Assembly: GCA_003290165.1 (NCBI GenBank)
Contig: QNQO01000532.1
Location: 62,001 to 126,000 of the forward strand
Direction: 5' to 3'
DNA length: 64,000 bases
Origin: Berberis thunbergii
Lineage: Eukaryota > Streptophyta > Magnoliopsida > Ranunculales > Berberidaceae
How positions within the stretch are numbered: position 1 is the stretch's first letter; the number at the start of each line of letters is the position of its first letter. Below the pieces are notes generated by a model that worked only from the letters and a program-made list of their open reading frames with translations, was not told the DNA's origin and made no database searches. Made by a program: the position numbers and the translations under genes. Of the stretch, positions 32,808 through 45,165 are shown in pieces.

Positions 32808-34576
32808 CTAAGGGTGGGCATCACGTCTTGTCCCAAACTTATTTATTTATTATTTACTATTATTAATTTTAATAATATTATTTTATAACCAAAAGAGAGG
32901 TTAATTTGATATAAAATTTGGAATTATTATTCCAACAACAAAAAACATAATAACTATCAAATTTTGAAATTAATTACATTTGTAGTTATTAATTCCTTAT
33001 TAATATGCACATAAAGAAGAATCCCCCAATTATCTTGCATTATCAAACAATTGATAAGAGTAAACATTTTGATCAATAATGATATTATATTGTCAATGAT
33101 AGTTTGTTTTTGTCTCATATAACTAAAAGGGTTTTTTTTAGTTTGATACTCATTAGTTTATATCTATTAGAGTTTGGCCTTTGTTTTGAAAACTATTTGA
33201 GTCTAATTCTCATTTTTTACAGAACCGTTAAGTCTACGTTGTTGACCAGTCAAGATTAATTTTTGGACTCTTTTGCCCTTTCTTTAGGTTAAACTAAGGA
33301 ACAAGATTTCGCCTAAATCACAAAATTATTTTTAGTTGAAGCTCCTCCTCGTGACGATGTCCCGCCTCCCTGCTGTGAACGAATACTTGGCCAATCTGAG
33401 AAAACCATGTGGGTGAAAATTGAAAACGGGGAAGAAGTATAATTCGTAAAAAAAAAGATATAAGATGGCCAATTTGGCAAGAAACCAATCTTACTCCAAA
33501 ACCGTTTCAAATACGCCACCTCCACCAATTTGGCAACTCCTTTAACTGCTCCTCCGTGCAAAGAACCATACACATTGTGTAGTGCAATTCGTTCAATACA
33601 AATATCAAAATAAACAAAGATTAAGTGAAATCAAAAGTATTACACAAATTGGTGGTTTGATAGTAACGAGGCAGGTGAAAATCAAAATAAACAAAGCTTA
33701 AAGAAATATTTACTTGGCTTGTGTGTAAGGAAGGTGTTTTGTTTTTTCTTGAAGCTTACTTGTTGACTTTGAGTGAAACTCTAGCCCATGGTTTTCGAAG
33801 ATGGTTTTCTTTATTTATCTCTATTTGACAATAACACACACATGATATTAGTTTGTGAATGAGGGATGTGTAGGTTAAGCAAAGCAAGGTCTGACTAACA
33901 CAATGTTCTACGTAGTTTGCGATCCCCACCTTTTGGTTTTCATAGATTCAAACCCTTTTTTTCGTTTCTTCCTTTTTCCATATAACAAAGATGGTTAAAC
34001 ATAGGGGTGGGCTCAAGTAACTGAGAAGCTCAGCGCAAACAAATAATTATGACCATCTGATGACGTTAAGATCTCGAAAAACAATCATGGTCCTTTGATG
34101 AAATTTTGATATTTTTAGATTGGGCATTACAATGCAAATGTTCTCTCACGTGAAAGATAATTTTGTATTTTGAAACAGTTAAACAAGTCAATGGTGGTCA
34201 ACGTAGTTGACTGTTACAGTTTGTGGGTTAGACCGAATTAGTTTTCTAAATGAGTGCCAAACTCAATTAGACATAAGTTAATTAGGGCCAAACTCCAAAA
34301 AAACCTAACTAAAATAGGATACCTCATTGTTATATCCTTGTGATAATAAAAAATGAATTGTTATTTTTAATTTGTGTATTCGATAATAAAGTGAATTTGT
34401 ATTCTTAATTTGGATATTTGGTTGCCTTGGAATAAAATGCCATACTCTAAATTTTTGATATAAAGTTTTAACAAAATTTTTATAGTCCTTGAACCATGCT
34501 CATCTCGTCTTGTCCTGAACCCGTTTGAAATGGGACGAGGTCGGGATGAGGTCTATCTCGTCCCGTGCCCACCCCT
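32808..34576. mobile_element. hAT-like non-autonomous element, 1.77 kb
   Basis: The left end CTAAGGGTGGGCATC and the reverse complement of the right end AGGGGTGGGCACGGGACGAG are inverted, with the GGGTGGGCA core shared with the Pack-type element at 12552. Flanks GCCATTAA (32800-32807) and GCCTTAAA (34577-34584) match at 6 of 8. Subterminal CTTGTCCC/GGGACGAG words occur at both ends. No recognisable protein inside. Confidence 0.55.
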
Positions 34577-34584
34577 GCCTTAAA

Positions 34585-35210
34585 CTTCAAAGCTTCCGAG
34601 AAACTCAAATGAGTCTTTTATATTAAAACAAAGATCTAGAGGTCCTTTACCAGCATAAACAACAAAATACAACCAAAACCCTACTGCAACTTCTACTACA
34701 AACTTAAAACTACAATACATTGAACAAACGTGATAGAATCTGTAACAAACCACTGAGGAGGACAAGGAGAAGCTCAACCAACTTCTATTTTCGAAGATAT
34801 TTTCGAGCTTCACCACCACCAAAATCCAGAAAAATCCCCAAATTTGGGTACTAATTGTCAAAAGACTAGCAACCGAAACAAAAACATTGAATCTTCCCCT
34901 ACTTGTCATATTTGTGTTAAAGTCACTCTAACACCACTTTTTAAGAAAGTTCAATGGGAACGAATACAATGATTCCCTTGGAACATCATAAGGCAAGTTC
35001 ACCACCAAGAGCTAAGGATTGATAGAAGATGCACGACCCTTGATCTGGCCAAACTTGTTAAGAATGTCCTACAACACACAAAAAAAAACATACACAAACA
35101 AAACACAAAAAATGACAGTCCTCTCGTTGACAACAACTAAATGAGATTACCTTGTTAGGGAAGTAGGGGAACCACCCGTCACAATCATTTTTTTTTTGTT
35201 ATTCTTCATG
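34585..35210. other. Spacer before the Gypsy LTR
   Basis: A 109-codon minus-strand frame (34909-34580) and short frames upstream of it show no domain I recognise. Its biased composition (F, V, S rich) suggests a chance ORF. Confidence 0.35.
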
Positions 35211-35215
35211 GAAAT

Positions 35216-38200
35216 TGTAGCACCCCGTATTTTTTTTAATATTTATTAAATTTAATAAATTTCATATATATCTTTGTGTGATTGTCTTCATGAAGTTATG
35301 GGCATATGCATGAGCTATTTGTTTGTCCATGTGATGTGTGGTTGGTTTCTTAAGGAGGGTGAATCGAAAATCTATTCTGGAACAGTTTATTATTTGGACT
35401 CTATTGTTGTTTCATTTGGTATTGGCGTATTGAATAATTAATTACCTACTTACCCCTTCTATCGAATCTCAGGACGAAATTCTTTTGAGTTGTATATTGT
35501 AACACCCCTACTTTTTCAATGACAATAAATATTTATGTTCATAAAAATTCCATTGAAATTTGTATTTTAAAATCTTCTTTCGTTTGGCAAGTCGTATTTC
35601 TTTTCGAAATTCAGTTAACTTTCTTACCTTTCGAATCTCGGAACGAGATTCGATTTAACGTGTGTATAATGTAACACCCCTAAATTTTATAAAACTAATT
35701 TATTTTATTTTGAATTAAATAAAATAAAGTTACATTTAATTGGATTTAAATTTCAAAATTTTAGGGTTATTTTGTGAAGTAAAAGGGTGGGTGCCCTCAA
35801 AATTCTAGTGGGGACAATTAGCCACCCAACTATAACAGAAGAAAAAAATTCTTCCCTTTCCTTCTTCCTTCTATGCGTTTTTTCTTCTTCTTCTGTTCAT
35901 TGGCGGCGAGCTCGATCCCACCGCCCTGAGCTTCTCCTTCCTCCTCTATTTTCCCTTTCTCATTCATCTATCTCCCCTTTCCTTCCTATTTTGTTTCATC
36001 ACCAAAAGAACAGATTTGCACCAAGAGAAAGACCTCGATCGGAGTTGTCGCCAGCTGCCATAGCAACCCAGCTCTGATCAATCCTTTGGCGGTGTGTGGT
36101 GTTGCGACCGAGAACGGTCGATGTGGTGATGGTTAGCTCGTGTTCATTCGTTCGTCCGCCTATATGTTGATTGAGTTTTGATTCTTGGATCAAAGGTGAG
36201 TTTATTTTTCATCTTCTTTTTTTGTTTCTTTGTTTTGATTTTGTGGAAATTTTATTTTGCGGGTTAGGCTTATCTTTTTTTTTCTTTGCTGGCTATGTTA
36301 ATGTTTATTGGTAACTCCTAATGGTATTTTTAGCAATTTGTTCTTCTGGCAGTTGGCGTTTGCGTCTTTAATTTGGTTACCTGTTTGTAGGAGGATTTGG
36401 TTTATCTATTATAAATTGTAGTTAAATAATGGTTTAATCTTTACAATCTGATAAAAAAAAATGTGGAATTCCCCTGCTTGCTGCACATTTACTTGCTGAG
36501 TGGAGAATTGATGGGAAACGAAAATCCTCAAGTTGCTACTTGCTTTATCTTTAGTTCCATGGTTGAGTGCTAGGTGATTTCTCGAGCATCATTTGAATGC
36601 TGATTGGTTAAGAAAGGCCATACAAAAGAACAAGTATCGATGAATTTGTATGTGTGTGTGTCATGCTCAAATTTTTGATCTGGGCTCTTCCAGTTATGTA
36701 TTGGTTGATTTATCATTTGGGTTGTGGAACACGGTTACAATTCTACAACTCTACTGATAAAAGATGGTTTCCAAGTTCTTATCATAGTTGTGCTAGCTAA
36801 AGTCACGTGTGACTTATTGCCCATAAACTTCATTGTTGTGCTAGCTAAAGTCATGTGTTACTTATTGCCCATAAACTACATTGCATTGTCATTCTATCAT
36901 TCTGGATTAGACGCTAATACTGAATTCATGGATCTATAGTTGGGGAGTGCGACACAAAGCATCTGCGGTGCACACGTGGGCTTGCACATGACTACAAATT
37001 ATGGTTTAGTTATGAATAAGGCCTATGTATGTTGCAGCCTTGGTTTAATGTGTTAGTTTGGGGTTGATAATAGAGAACTCTAAATCTATGTTTTGAGTTT
37101 GAAATCCTAGTTTAGTTATTTGCATCCATTGTTGTGCTCTGGCATTCAATTATTGCGTCTGCAAAAAAAATGTACATAAGATGGATTTTTGGGTGTGGTT
37201 CATTTTGATGATTAAAGGTGGATTTGATAAATTTTGGGACTCTCTTCCCCGCAATGCCATGGGAAAGGTGAAATATTTCATCTTACACTGTGTGTTTGAA
37301 ATTTGGAGGGTGGTGTTGGATTGGATGATACATTCGATTAGAGGGGACATGGAGACTCTAGGGTAGTGTTTTTTTTATTTTTTTGTATGAAGGTTTGGTA
37401 TTTTAAGAGATAGGGACATTGCAAGCATGGGTATAGGTTGGAATGGGGCGAAGCGTATGTGTTGGAACAATGAAGGTAGATGGACCTACATTGGGGTTCA
37501 TATAGAACAGGTGGTGTGTTTCTGCTGTAAATTATTTTATGTTTTTGGTTTGCCCAAATTAGTCAAGTTTGAAGTTACAGTTTTGTTGCTAGTATTATTT
37601 TGACATAAGACTTTCCTGTTGTTTCCTCGGATAATCGTGCATTGAAATCGATTGTTATGCCAAATTAACTTGCTAAGGAATATGTTTATATTGAATGAGT
37701 TTGATCCCTGTTGTGTTATAGAAATGTATTTATGAAAATATTACTGGTCCCCCAAAAGAATGGTGGATACTGTGGTTGATTTATTTATGGTTGACGAAGT
37801 GTCACTATAAAAGAGTTTTGAGTTTTAGTTGATTTTTATGCTATTTTCCACAACTCCAAAAAAAAAAGTGAAAAGAAAAGCAATTGTTTTGTATACAGAC
37901 TCGCTTGTATACGTGTAATAGAATTATGGGTATGCAGACTTGCTTGCATATCGGTGCACCGTTCCATGTGAGTTTGGTTGTATGTGTAGATTTAGGAAGA
38001 ATACTTGCTAGTTATCGAACTTCGGGTGAGATCACATGTTCCTCGAGGTGGCACCCCACTTGGAACATGTACGCTCCGAGTGGTTTTGAAGGCAAGGGAG
38101 GCACACTTGGGTGAGGTGTGTTCGGCACAAGGAGGATAGTGCGATTGTGAAAAAGAAGCAAAATTTCTTTTTGTGTATGTGCATAATTACTTTAAAGGAA

Positions 38201-38867
38201 GAAACTAAATGTTCATTCAACCATTGAATGAGAACTATATGTCTTCCTAAAGGTAGAAAATGTGTTTTGTTTATATTTCAATAATAGTCTAATATGATTA
38301 TGATTTGTATTGTTGTTGCATTTATGAGGATTGATAACTCATAAATTTTATTTGTTTGTTTCTAACCGTTTTGTGCAGGATGGTAAGTCTACTAACAATT
38401 TTTGCAGGTCAGACTTGCCATAGCCAACTTCTATAGCGTAAGTACTAGTAAATGCATATTTATTTATTAGGATGATGACACATTTGCCTCATTGAGGAAC
38501 TATCTGTTGTTGTGGTTGGTTATTGTTTTGTTTAGTTTGATGTTATCACGTGTGGATTTATTGATTTTTTTGGATGAAGATTTCTCACACCAGCTTTATT
38601 GCTGACCCAAGTGAGCTTTTGCTTCTTGGAAATGTACCCAATTAGCCTTTCAGGTTTAGAGACTTTTGAGCAGCGTTACTGGAGCTAGCAACGTCAGAGT
38701 CTTTCCGGGTTAGAGTTTTATTTGTTTCTGTAATAAAATCATGTTTAGTTGTTGCTGCTATTTATTTATGTTGTTATTGAATTTTCACGTCCCGAGTTTT
38801 GGGAGAAACGGATAATCCTATGTGGATTTTAGGATTTTCGTTTTTCCTCGAAAATCGGGGCGTGACA
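35216..38867 (+). mobile_element. Gypsy-type LTR (solo or recombinant), 3.65 kb
   Basis: The element begins TGTAGCACCCCG and ends CGGGGCGTGACA (TG...CA), and is flanked by the perfect 5-bp duplication GAAAT (35211-35215 and 38868-38872). Two further LTR-start-like motifs, TGTAACACCCCT, lie at about 35500 and 35670. Each is preceded by a CGAATCTCGGGACGAAATTC-like tract (ATCGAATCTCAGGACGAAAT, TCGAATCTCGGAACGAGAT), the sequence that commonly precedes the 3' LTR in plant Gypsy elements. The body includes a C/T-rich leader near 35850-36000. No pol domains are present, so this is an LTR or LTR stack rather than a full element. Confidence 0.75.
36784..36885. repeat. Short tandem duplication inside the Gypsy LTR
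   Basis: TTGTGCTAGCTAAAGTCA...TTATTGCCCATAAAC occurs twice with a period of about 51 bp. Confidence 0.8.
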
Positions 38868-38872
38868 GAAAT

Positions 38873-40967
38873 TGTTGGGGAAACTAAAATTTCTGAAGAG
38901 TCCATAATAAATAATAGAGAAGAAACCAAGGGTTGGGATAGCTAGGAGGAAGAAGCAAATCAAAGAAGATATCTCAAATCTGCACGAAGGACTTGGAAAC
39001 CAAACTCATTTAGAGGCTAATCAAGAAGTCTAAGAATGAAAATTTGACATTATTCGAACTAGTAACCAAAAAAAAATTTACAAGAAAAATAAAAAAAATT
39101 GAAAATAAAGAAGAAGAAGATCGGGGTTGGGAGAGGAGTTGTACTAATAGAAAATATGTGGGCGAGACGAGGAAAATAGGGTAAAATGTTGAAGGAAACT
39201 TAGTGTTGTGGGAGTGAAAATTAGGGAAAGAGATGATAGGCATAGAAATGTGACATTTTATGCTCCTAAACATACAAATGTTATGTGAAAAACACCTAAA
39301 ACATTGATTTTACGCCCCATTTAGCTCTTTATTAGTCTCTACTTGTGCTTAAGATTAATTGAATACATTTATTTATCTCGAATTTGATTATTGTCATAAA
39401 TTTTTTTAGAAATTCGAGAAATGCACGAAATTCGAGACAATTCTACCATAAATTTGCATGTCAATTAACAATTGGAGAAATTACGAAATCAATAAACTAT
39501 AAAGTTCGAGGCATGTGGGCATGTTCATGGCACATGTGGATCAAGAGTTTCATTTTAAGACCATGTTATAGAAGAGTTCATTCCAATTAGAAGTGATTTA
39601 TGGTGGAGACATGTAACAAGTTCAAGATAAGAACTTCAAGTATGGAGCATGCAATCATCAAGACAAATAAAACATTAACTCAAAGCATATTTCAATGATT
39701 AAATCAAATAATATTTCATTGGTTTGAGTTTTGTCTCACAATACACACATATGCAAATGTATCTACTTCCAATTAGGACTCTCTTGATGTATCTATCTTA
39801 ATTATTACTCTGTTGATTTTCTATAATATGATTTGAAGTATAATCAATGGATTTGTGAATTTTTTTTCCCCATTTCTAGTTTTGGAAGAGCACATAATAA
39901 ACACACTCTCAAACTCTTGGAGAAAAGATATACATACTTTTGTTCAAAGTCAAGTTTATTACATGTAAGTTTTTAGTTTTGAATTCAATAAAATTTACCC
40001 TTTTCTTTATGCAATAGTTTATTTTTCAATTTAATTAGTTTACTTCCTCCTATCATTTCCTAGTTCCACTCTTAGATTAATTCATCACAATAACAATCGT
40101 AAGTTAAACCTCTCATCTCAAGGAGAGAAGATGAAACCTACTTGAGTGATGTAGAGTTTTTTTCTAACACAAAAAATAAAAATTATACTTGAAAATTTTC
40201 TACTAATCCTATATTCAACTAATGAATTAAAGTTGTTAAATCGGAAGATAAACAATGAAGGATTATGTGAAATGATGACAAGGAATTGGAAAGAAGAATT
40301 ATATATATATATATTTAGTTATTTAATTCTTCATAAATTATAACTATTTATTGAAAATTTGTCATCGAAGGTGAAGTGGATTAATAATGGTCAAGGAGTT
40401 TCTTTTACTATCGAAATAGGCAAGTGAAATTTTTCATAGAAAAGAATTTTCTTTTGAACATTGGTCTTGAATTAAAATGTGTTAAAAAAACAATTAAATT
40501 CTACAAGGCTAAAAAGTCTATTCTCCAATCCTCGAGACCTTTTTTTTATTTGATTAAATTTGTTTAGTAATTTTCATCATCGAGTTTCAATCAAATTTTG
40601 TTTAAAAAAATCATCTCCCTTTATTCAAATCTCAGTTTTACCAATTTTTTTTCTTTCTACTATTATTTATTTTATTTGGTCTTCTAAAGTGTTTTTGAAA
40701 ATTTGAGCCTTATAACTTTTTAACTCGGTGAGCAAGACGATAATCCTATGAACCATTGCATTTTCTTTAGAATCTTGTAAGTAAATTGATGAGAAGTGAA
40801 TCAGGATACCTCTGAAGAGCAAGCTAGTTCATCAATTCTTTTAAGAAGTTGAGCCCGTATAGTGACACATACAACCGTAGTTGCTGAAACCATGTAAACT
40901 TTAGATGGAGGCAAGATTAATCTCATGTCAAAATGTCACATTTCTATTCCTATCAAATCCCCCACAT
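38873..40967. other. AT-rich intergenic DNA
   Basis: No gene seen. A word near 39293 (CACCTAAAACATTGATTTTA) resembles the arm end of the hairpin at 29560, so part of this may be related repeat DNA. (TA)n occurs at about 40301-40316. Confidence 0.4.
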
Positions 40968-40999
40968 TTCGTTGTAGTATAGTGGTAAGTATTCCCGCC
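40968..40999 (+). pseudogene. 5' half of tRNA-Asp
   Basis: CGTTGTAGTATAGTGGTAAG followed by TATTCCCGCC is the 5' half of plant tRNA-Asp(GTC) (acceptor strand, D arm with box A, 5' anticodon stem). It stops just before the anticodon loop. There is no 3' half, so it is a fragment. Confidence 0.75.
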
Positions 41000-41477
41000 A
41001 CATACTAGCGATGCATGGTGAGCATTTCTCAGACTTGGCAGAGAGGTTTCTAGAAGTCTTTATGGATGATTTTTTTTAGTTTCGGTTCTAGCTTTGATCA
41101 ATGTTTGACTCATCTAATCATTGTGCTAGAAAGATGTAAAAAGAAAAAAACTCGTCCTCAATCGGAAAAAATGTCATTTAATGGAAAATGAGGGAATCAA
41201 TTTTGGTTACATTGTTTCAGACAGAGGTACCGAAGTAAATAAAGCAAATTTTGATACAATCGCTAGTCTTCCACCTCCAATAGATGCTAATGATATTCGG
41301 TCATTCCTAGGACATGTTGCCTTTTACCATCATTTCATCAAAGAGTTCAATAAAATTGTGAGGTCCTTGTGTACTCTTTTCGGCAATGATGTCTAATTTG
41401 AGTTCAATGATAAATGCTTGAAGGCATTTGAACGGTTAAAGCTAGAACTTACTTCAACACCCATCATTTGACTTCTG

Positions 41478-41600
41478 GGCTGGAGTGTCTCATTTGAGAT
41501 AATGTGTGATGCTTTTGACTATGCCACAGGCACTGTCTTGGAGTGTCTCATTTGAGATAATGTGTGATGCTTTTGACTATGCCATAGGCACAGTCTTGGG
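41478..41600 (+). repeat. 60-bp tandem duplication in the Gypsy pol remnant
   Basis: GGAGTGTCTCATTTGAGATA...GACTATGCCA occurs at about 41480 and 41540, so the start of the RNase H segment is present twice. Confidence 0.85.
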
Positions 41601-41901
41601 GTCGTGGATAAACAAATGTCCCCATGTGAAACATTAAGCTAGTAAGATTCTCGATGGGTGCACAACCCAACCACTTCACAACGGAGATATAATTGTTGGT
41701 GTCATTGTTTCCCTTGATAAATTTCGGTCATACCTCATAGGATCCAAAGTCATTATTATCTACTATGATTATGCAACTCTTAATTAACTTTTTGTCTAAG
41801 AAGGATGTCAACCCACGTTTATCGAATGGATCTTGTTATTTCATGGGTTTGATCTCGAGATCTGAGATAAAAAGGGAACCAAGAATGTGGTATTGTTGAA
41901 A

Positions 41902-43311
41902 GGCAACGACTACCTCGCACTACCATTTCCTTTCTCTTACACCGTTCTACTCTCTCACACCACCTATATAAACAAAAACCATTCATTTTTCCCCCTCACC
42001 ATTCAAATCAACAATGGTTCCTCTCTCCCTCATTCAAAATATCTTGCAAATCTATTCTAAACCTCTCCCCACACTCAAATCTCTTGCAAATCTCCTCATT
42101 CTCCCTCGAAAATTCTCAAAATCCCCTTAAAGTTGAAACCCTTAAACTCAAACTCAATAAATATGCATCACTTAACATAACAGACAAACCCAAACTCAAA
42201 ACAAAAAATATGGCAACTTTCGAACCAATTTAAACCCTCAATTGAGACTGATTCTCAAGTTTATCAAAACACGAAAGTTGTATTATTATGAGTTATCTAG
42301 TAAACACAACTTGAATCACTTGAAAATGTTTTGAAATGAGCAAATTATGGTCATTTTACTAAAATCGCGCAAATCTGTCCGAAAAATGAAAACGGGATAG
42401 TGTTCATGACTTTCGGTCAACTTATGTGCTCGATCGAGACTGATTCTAGTTGATAAAAATACATAAGTTGTAGTACTCTCAGTTATCTAATAAATACAAC
42501 TTGAATCACTTAAAAATGTTTTGAAATGAACAAGTTATGATCATTTTACTAAAGTCGCGCAGAATATGTAAAAAAAATTTGTTCGCAGAGTGCACTGGGA
42601 ACATAATTTTTTTTTCCTGTTCTGCATGACTTTAGTAAAATGACCATAACTTGATCATTTATTAACATTTTCAATTGATTTAAGTTGTGTTTATTAGATA
42701 AATAAGAGTAATACAACTTTTGTGTTTTGATCAACTTGAGAATCAGTCTCGATCGAGCACATAAATTGGCCGAAAGTCAGAAACACTATTCCGTTTTTAT
42801 TTTTCAGATAGATTTGCGCGACTTTAGTAAAATGATCATGACTTGCTCTTTTCAAAATATTTTTAAGTGATTCAAGTTGAGTTTATTAGATAAATTATAG
42901 TAATGCAATTTTCATGTTTTGATGAGCTTGAGAATCGGTCTCAATTGAGGGTCTAAATTAGTCGAAAATTATCCTGTTTTGCATTTTTTTTCGATTTGAG
43001 TTTGAGTTTCTCTGTTATGTTAAGTTATGAATATTTATTGAATTTGGATTTAAGGGTTTTGACTTTGAAGGGATTTTAATAATTTTTTAGGGAGATAGAG
43101 GAGATTTGCAAGCGATTTAAGTGTGGGGAGAGATTTTGAAGAGGAGATTTTGAATAGAGGAGGGAGGAACCATCGTTGATTTGAATGGTGAAGAAAAAAA
43201 TGGATGATTTTGTTTATATAGGTGGTGTGAAAAACTTTAAAAAAAATTAAAAAAAAATCCCTCAGTGATGGTGTGAGAAAGATGATATGATACTGCAAGG
43301 TAGTCGTTGCC
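41902..43311. mobile_element. Mutator-type foldback element, copy 1
   Basis: A 1,410-bp element flanked by a perfect 9-bp duplication TTGTTGAAA (41893-41901, 43312-43320), as for Mutator-like elements. Ends are GGCAACGACTACCTCGCA and its complement. The arms pair for several hundred bases (for example ACCACCTATATAAACAAAA, CAACAATGGTTCCTC and ATAACAGACAAACC against their complements). Inside are four units of about 190 bp with GAGACTGATTCT, two in each orientation around about 42590. No transposase. It sits in the Gypsy pol remnant and is therefore younger. Confidence 0.88.
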
Positions 43312-43420
43312 TTGTTGAAAAGAAGCTACTTGGGCTGATCCCAACTTGAAACCCATGTCATTGCTGCACAATGCACCAGGCCATTGGGCTTCTATCCACT
43401 GTAGATTCCCTAGGATTTGG

Positions 43421-44530
43421 TTGTAACTTCAGATAAGATTTGATGGAACTAGCTATCAGACATACTACCACACCATGATAATATCAAAGATTCCAAAATA
43501 CTCCTCCTGACTATGATCAAAACATACAATTTTAAATAAATAAATAAGATTACCATTGAGTTTTCAGGATTATATTCTCTTAGCTAAATGATTCACTATA
43601 TTCATCAATCACTGACATATCACTAAAGATGCTGAAGCACTTTTCAACTTTATACTAAAAACCCAGTTAGTTGGTTCTCTTTGATTACTTGAGAAAGCCC
43701 AGTGCCACTGGCACAACTCAAAATGAGTATTCAAGATCTTATTCGTCAGTAAACAAGGTGTGTATGCACATATTATTCCTTAATCCCTCGCGCTCGAAAT
43801 GTTGCTGGTAGGTTTGAATTTTGTACTTGTGATATCATCTACCACAAATTTTCAAAACTGATTCTGAATATGAATAAGTTTCAGGAGTGTTTGAAGTATG
43901 AATTGAAATAACAATTAGGTTACAAGGTGTTTAAGGTAAGGTGTACAAGTTAAGTGTTTAAGCACGTTTTTATTCCCAATTTACATCTCTTCAGAGGAAT
44001 TTCCTCATATTTATTTATTTATTTATTTATTTATTGAGTTTTATTTTTGTGCAAAGCAATCTCTATTAATTGGGTTATGACTGTTTGTATTACCAATTTA
44101 TTATTGGGTATACTTGCTTTAGGATTATTTTACATTGGGTACAATAATTTTACATAATTACAGGAAACAAAACTGGGTTATGACTGTTTGTTCAACAATT
44201 TTGACTAAGGTCAGATGCCACACATTTTACTAAGACCTAAAATACTCCATGATTTTTGGTATTGTGAATATTTGTGTTTTTACTATAGTTACACATTGAG
44301 TGCCTCGTGCAAATCATCTGTTTCTTTACTGTGGGGTATTTGTGCATTAACTATGGCATGTTTGACCTCAGTCGACGTCATTGAACAAATAGTCAATACC
44401 AAATTTCGTATCCAATGTTTAATTATGCAAAGCTTCCGTATCCAATGTGAAATACGTCTAAATTATACGTACCCAAAATATAAATAATCCTGGGTTATCG
44501 TGGAAGGTTGTAGTCGTTTGAATTTTCAAT
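43421..44530. other. Intergenic DNA
   Basis: No gene. A (TTTA)n tract lies at about 44009-44034. The open frame 44215-44487 shows no family. Confidence 0.4.
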
Positions 44531-44710
44531 ACGAAAATATTAGAAAATCAGGGGTTTTGCAATCAGGGTGACATGATGTGATCTTGAAAGAATGATGAAA
44601 TTTTCAAAGTGTTTATGTGTATCTCAAGGTTTAAAAAAACTTATCCGATGATGCCACATCATCCTGGTTGCAGAACCTGATTGCAAAACCTGGTTCCCTA
44701 GCCTCACTCT
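44531..44710. mobile_element. MITE family A, copy 3
   Basis: Left ACGAAAATATTAGAAAATCA, right GGTTCCCTAGCCTCACTC, with the shared interior GATCTTGAAAGAATGATGAAA and GATGCCACATCATCCTGG. Confidence 0.8.
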
Positions 44711-45165
44711 TTTTAATAAGCCCACTTCCTAGTGTACCATTGTTTCCTACCATCCTTAATAATTTGTGTCTATATATTTGTGGATTTTCATCTATCTATT
44801 TTTCTTGTCTACTTCAGTCATTGTTGGATCCTCCAATGTCTTCTTAACTAACACCTCTGAGAAGGTAAGTGTTCAATCTGTACGATTATAATTCATCTTC
44901 CCATACGTCATCGGCTCAAATTTTTTATTCCAAAAATACCCTTCCAAATCCACATATTTACAAGACAAACAAACAGAGTGGTGAACAGTGATGAGGGTTG
45001 TATTGGTATATTTAACAATCAACAATAAATTTTCAAACTATGAATAGTAATTTTTTTTTTACCATCAACACCCTTTCAATTTCAAAATTTTTGCATGAAA
45101 ATCATCAAAATGACAAACAGTGTTTGTGGGTATTTGTGTACATTCAAAAATTACTTTTAAATATA

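Larger units (their letters stand above)
41008..43420 (+). pseudogene. Decayed Gypsy (Athila/Tat-like) reverse transcriptase-RNase H
   Basis: The plus strand encodes, with frameshifts and stops, LEVFMDDF (RT catalytic motif with DD), LVLNRKKCHLM, SFLGHVAFYHHFIKEFNKI (thumb), KAFERLKLELTSTPII, SFEIMCDAFDYATGTVL (RNase H start), then KFRSYLIGSKVIIY and further RNase H pieces up to about 41900. A Mutator-type element then interrupts it (41902-43311), and a few codons may resume after 43312. The order and wording fit plant Gypsy elements of the Athila/Tat group. The upstream RT half, protease, gag and integrase are missing. Confidence 0.75.

Noticed and set aside
33313..33573. 86-codon minus-strand ORF as a captured gene
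   Set aside because: No domain recognised; could be chance within the hAT-like element, so it is only mentioned as something to search.
36724..36939. 71-codon ORF with duplicated VVLAKV...LLPIN
   Set aside because: It is created by the 51-bp tandem duplication within the Gypsy LTR.
40968..40999. Functional tRNA-Asp gene
   Set aside because: The 3' half, including the anticodon loop and box B, is absent.
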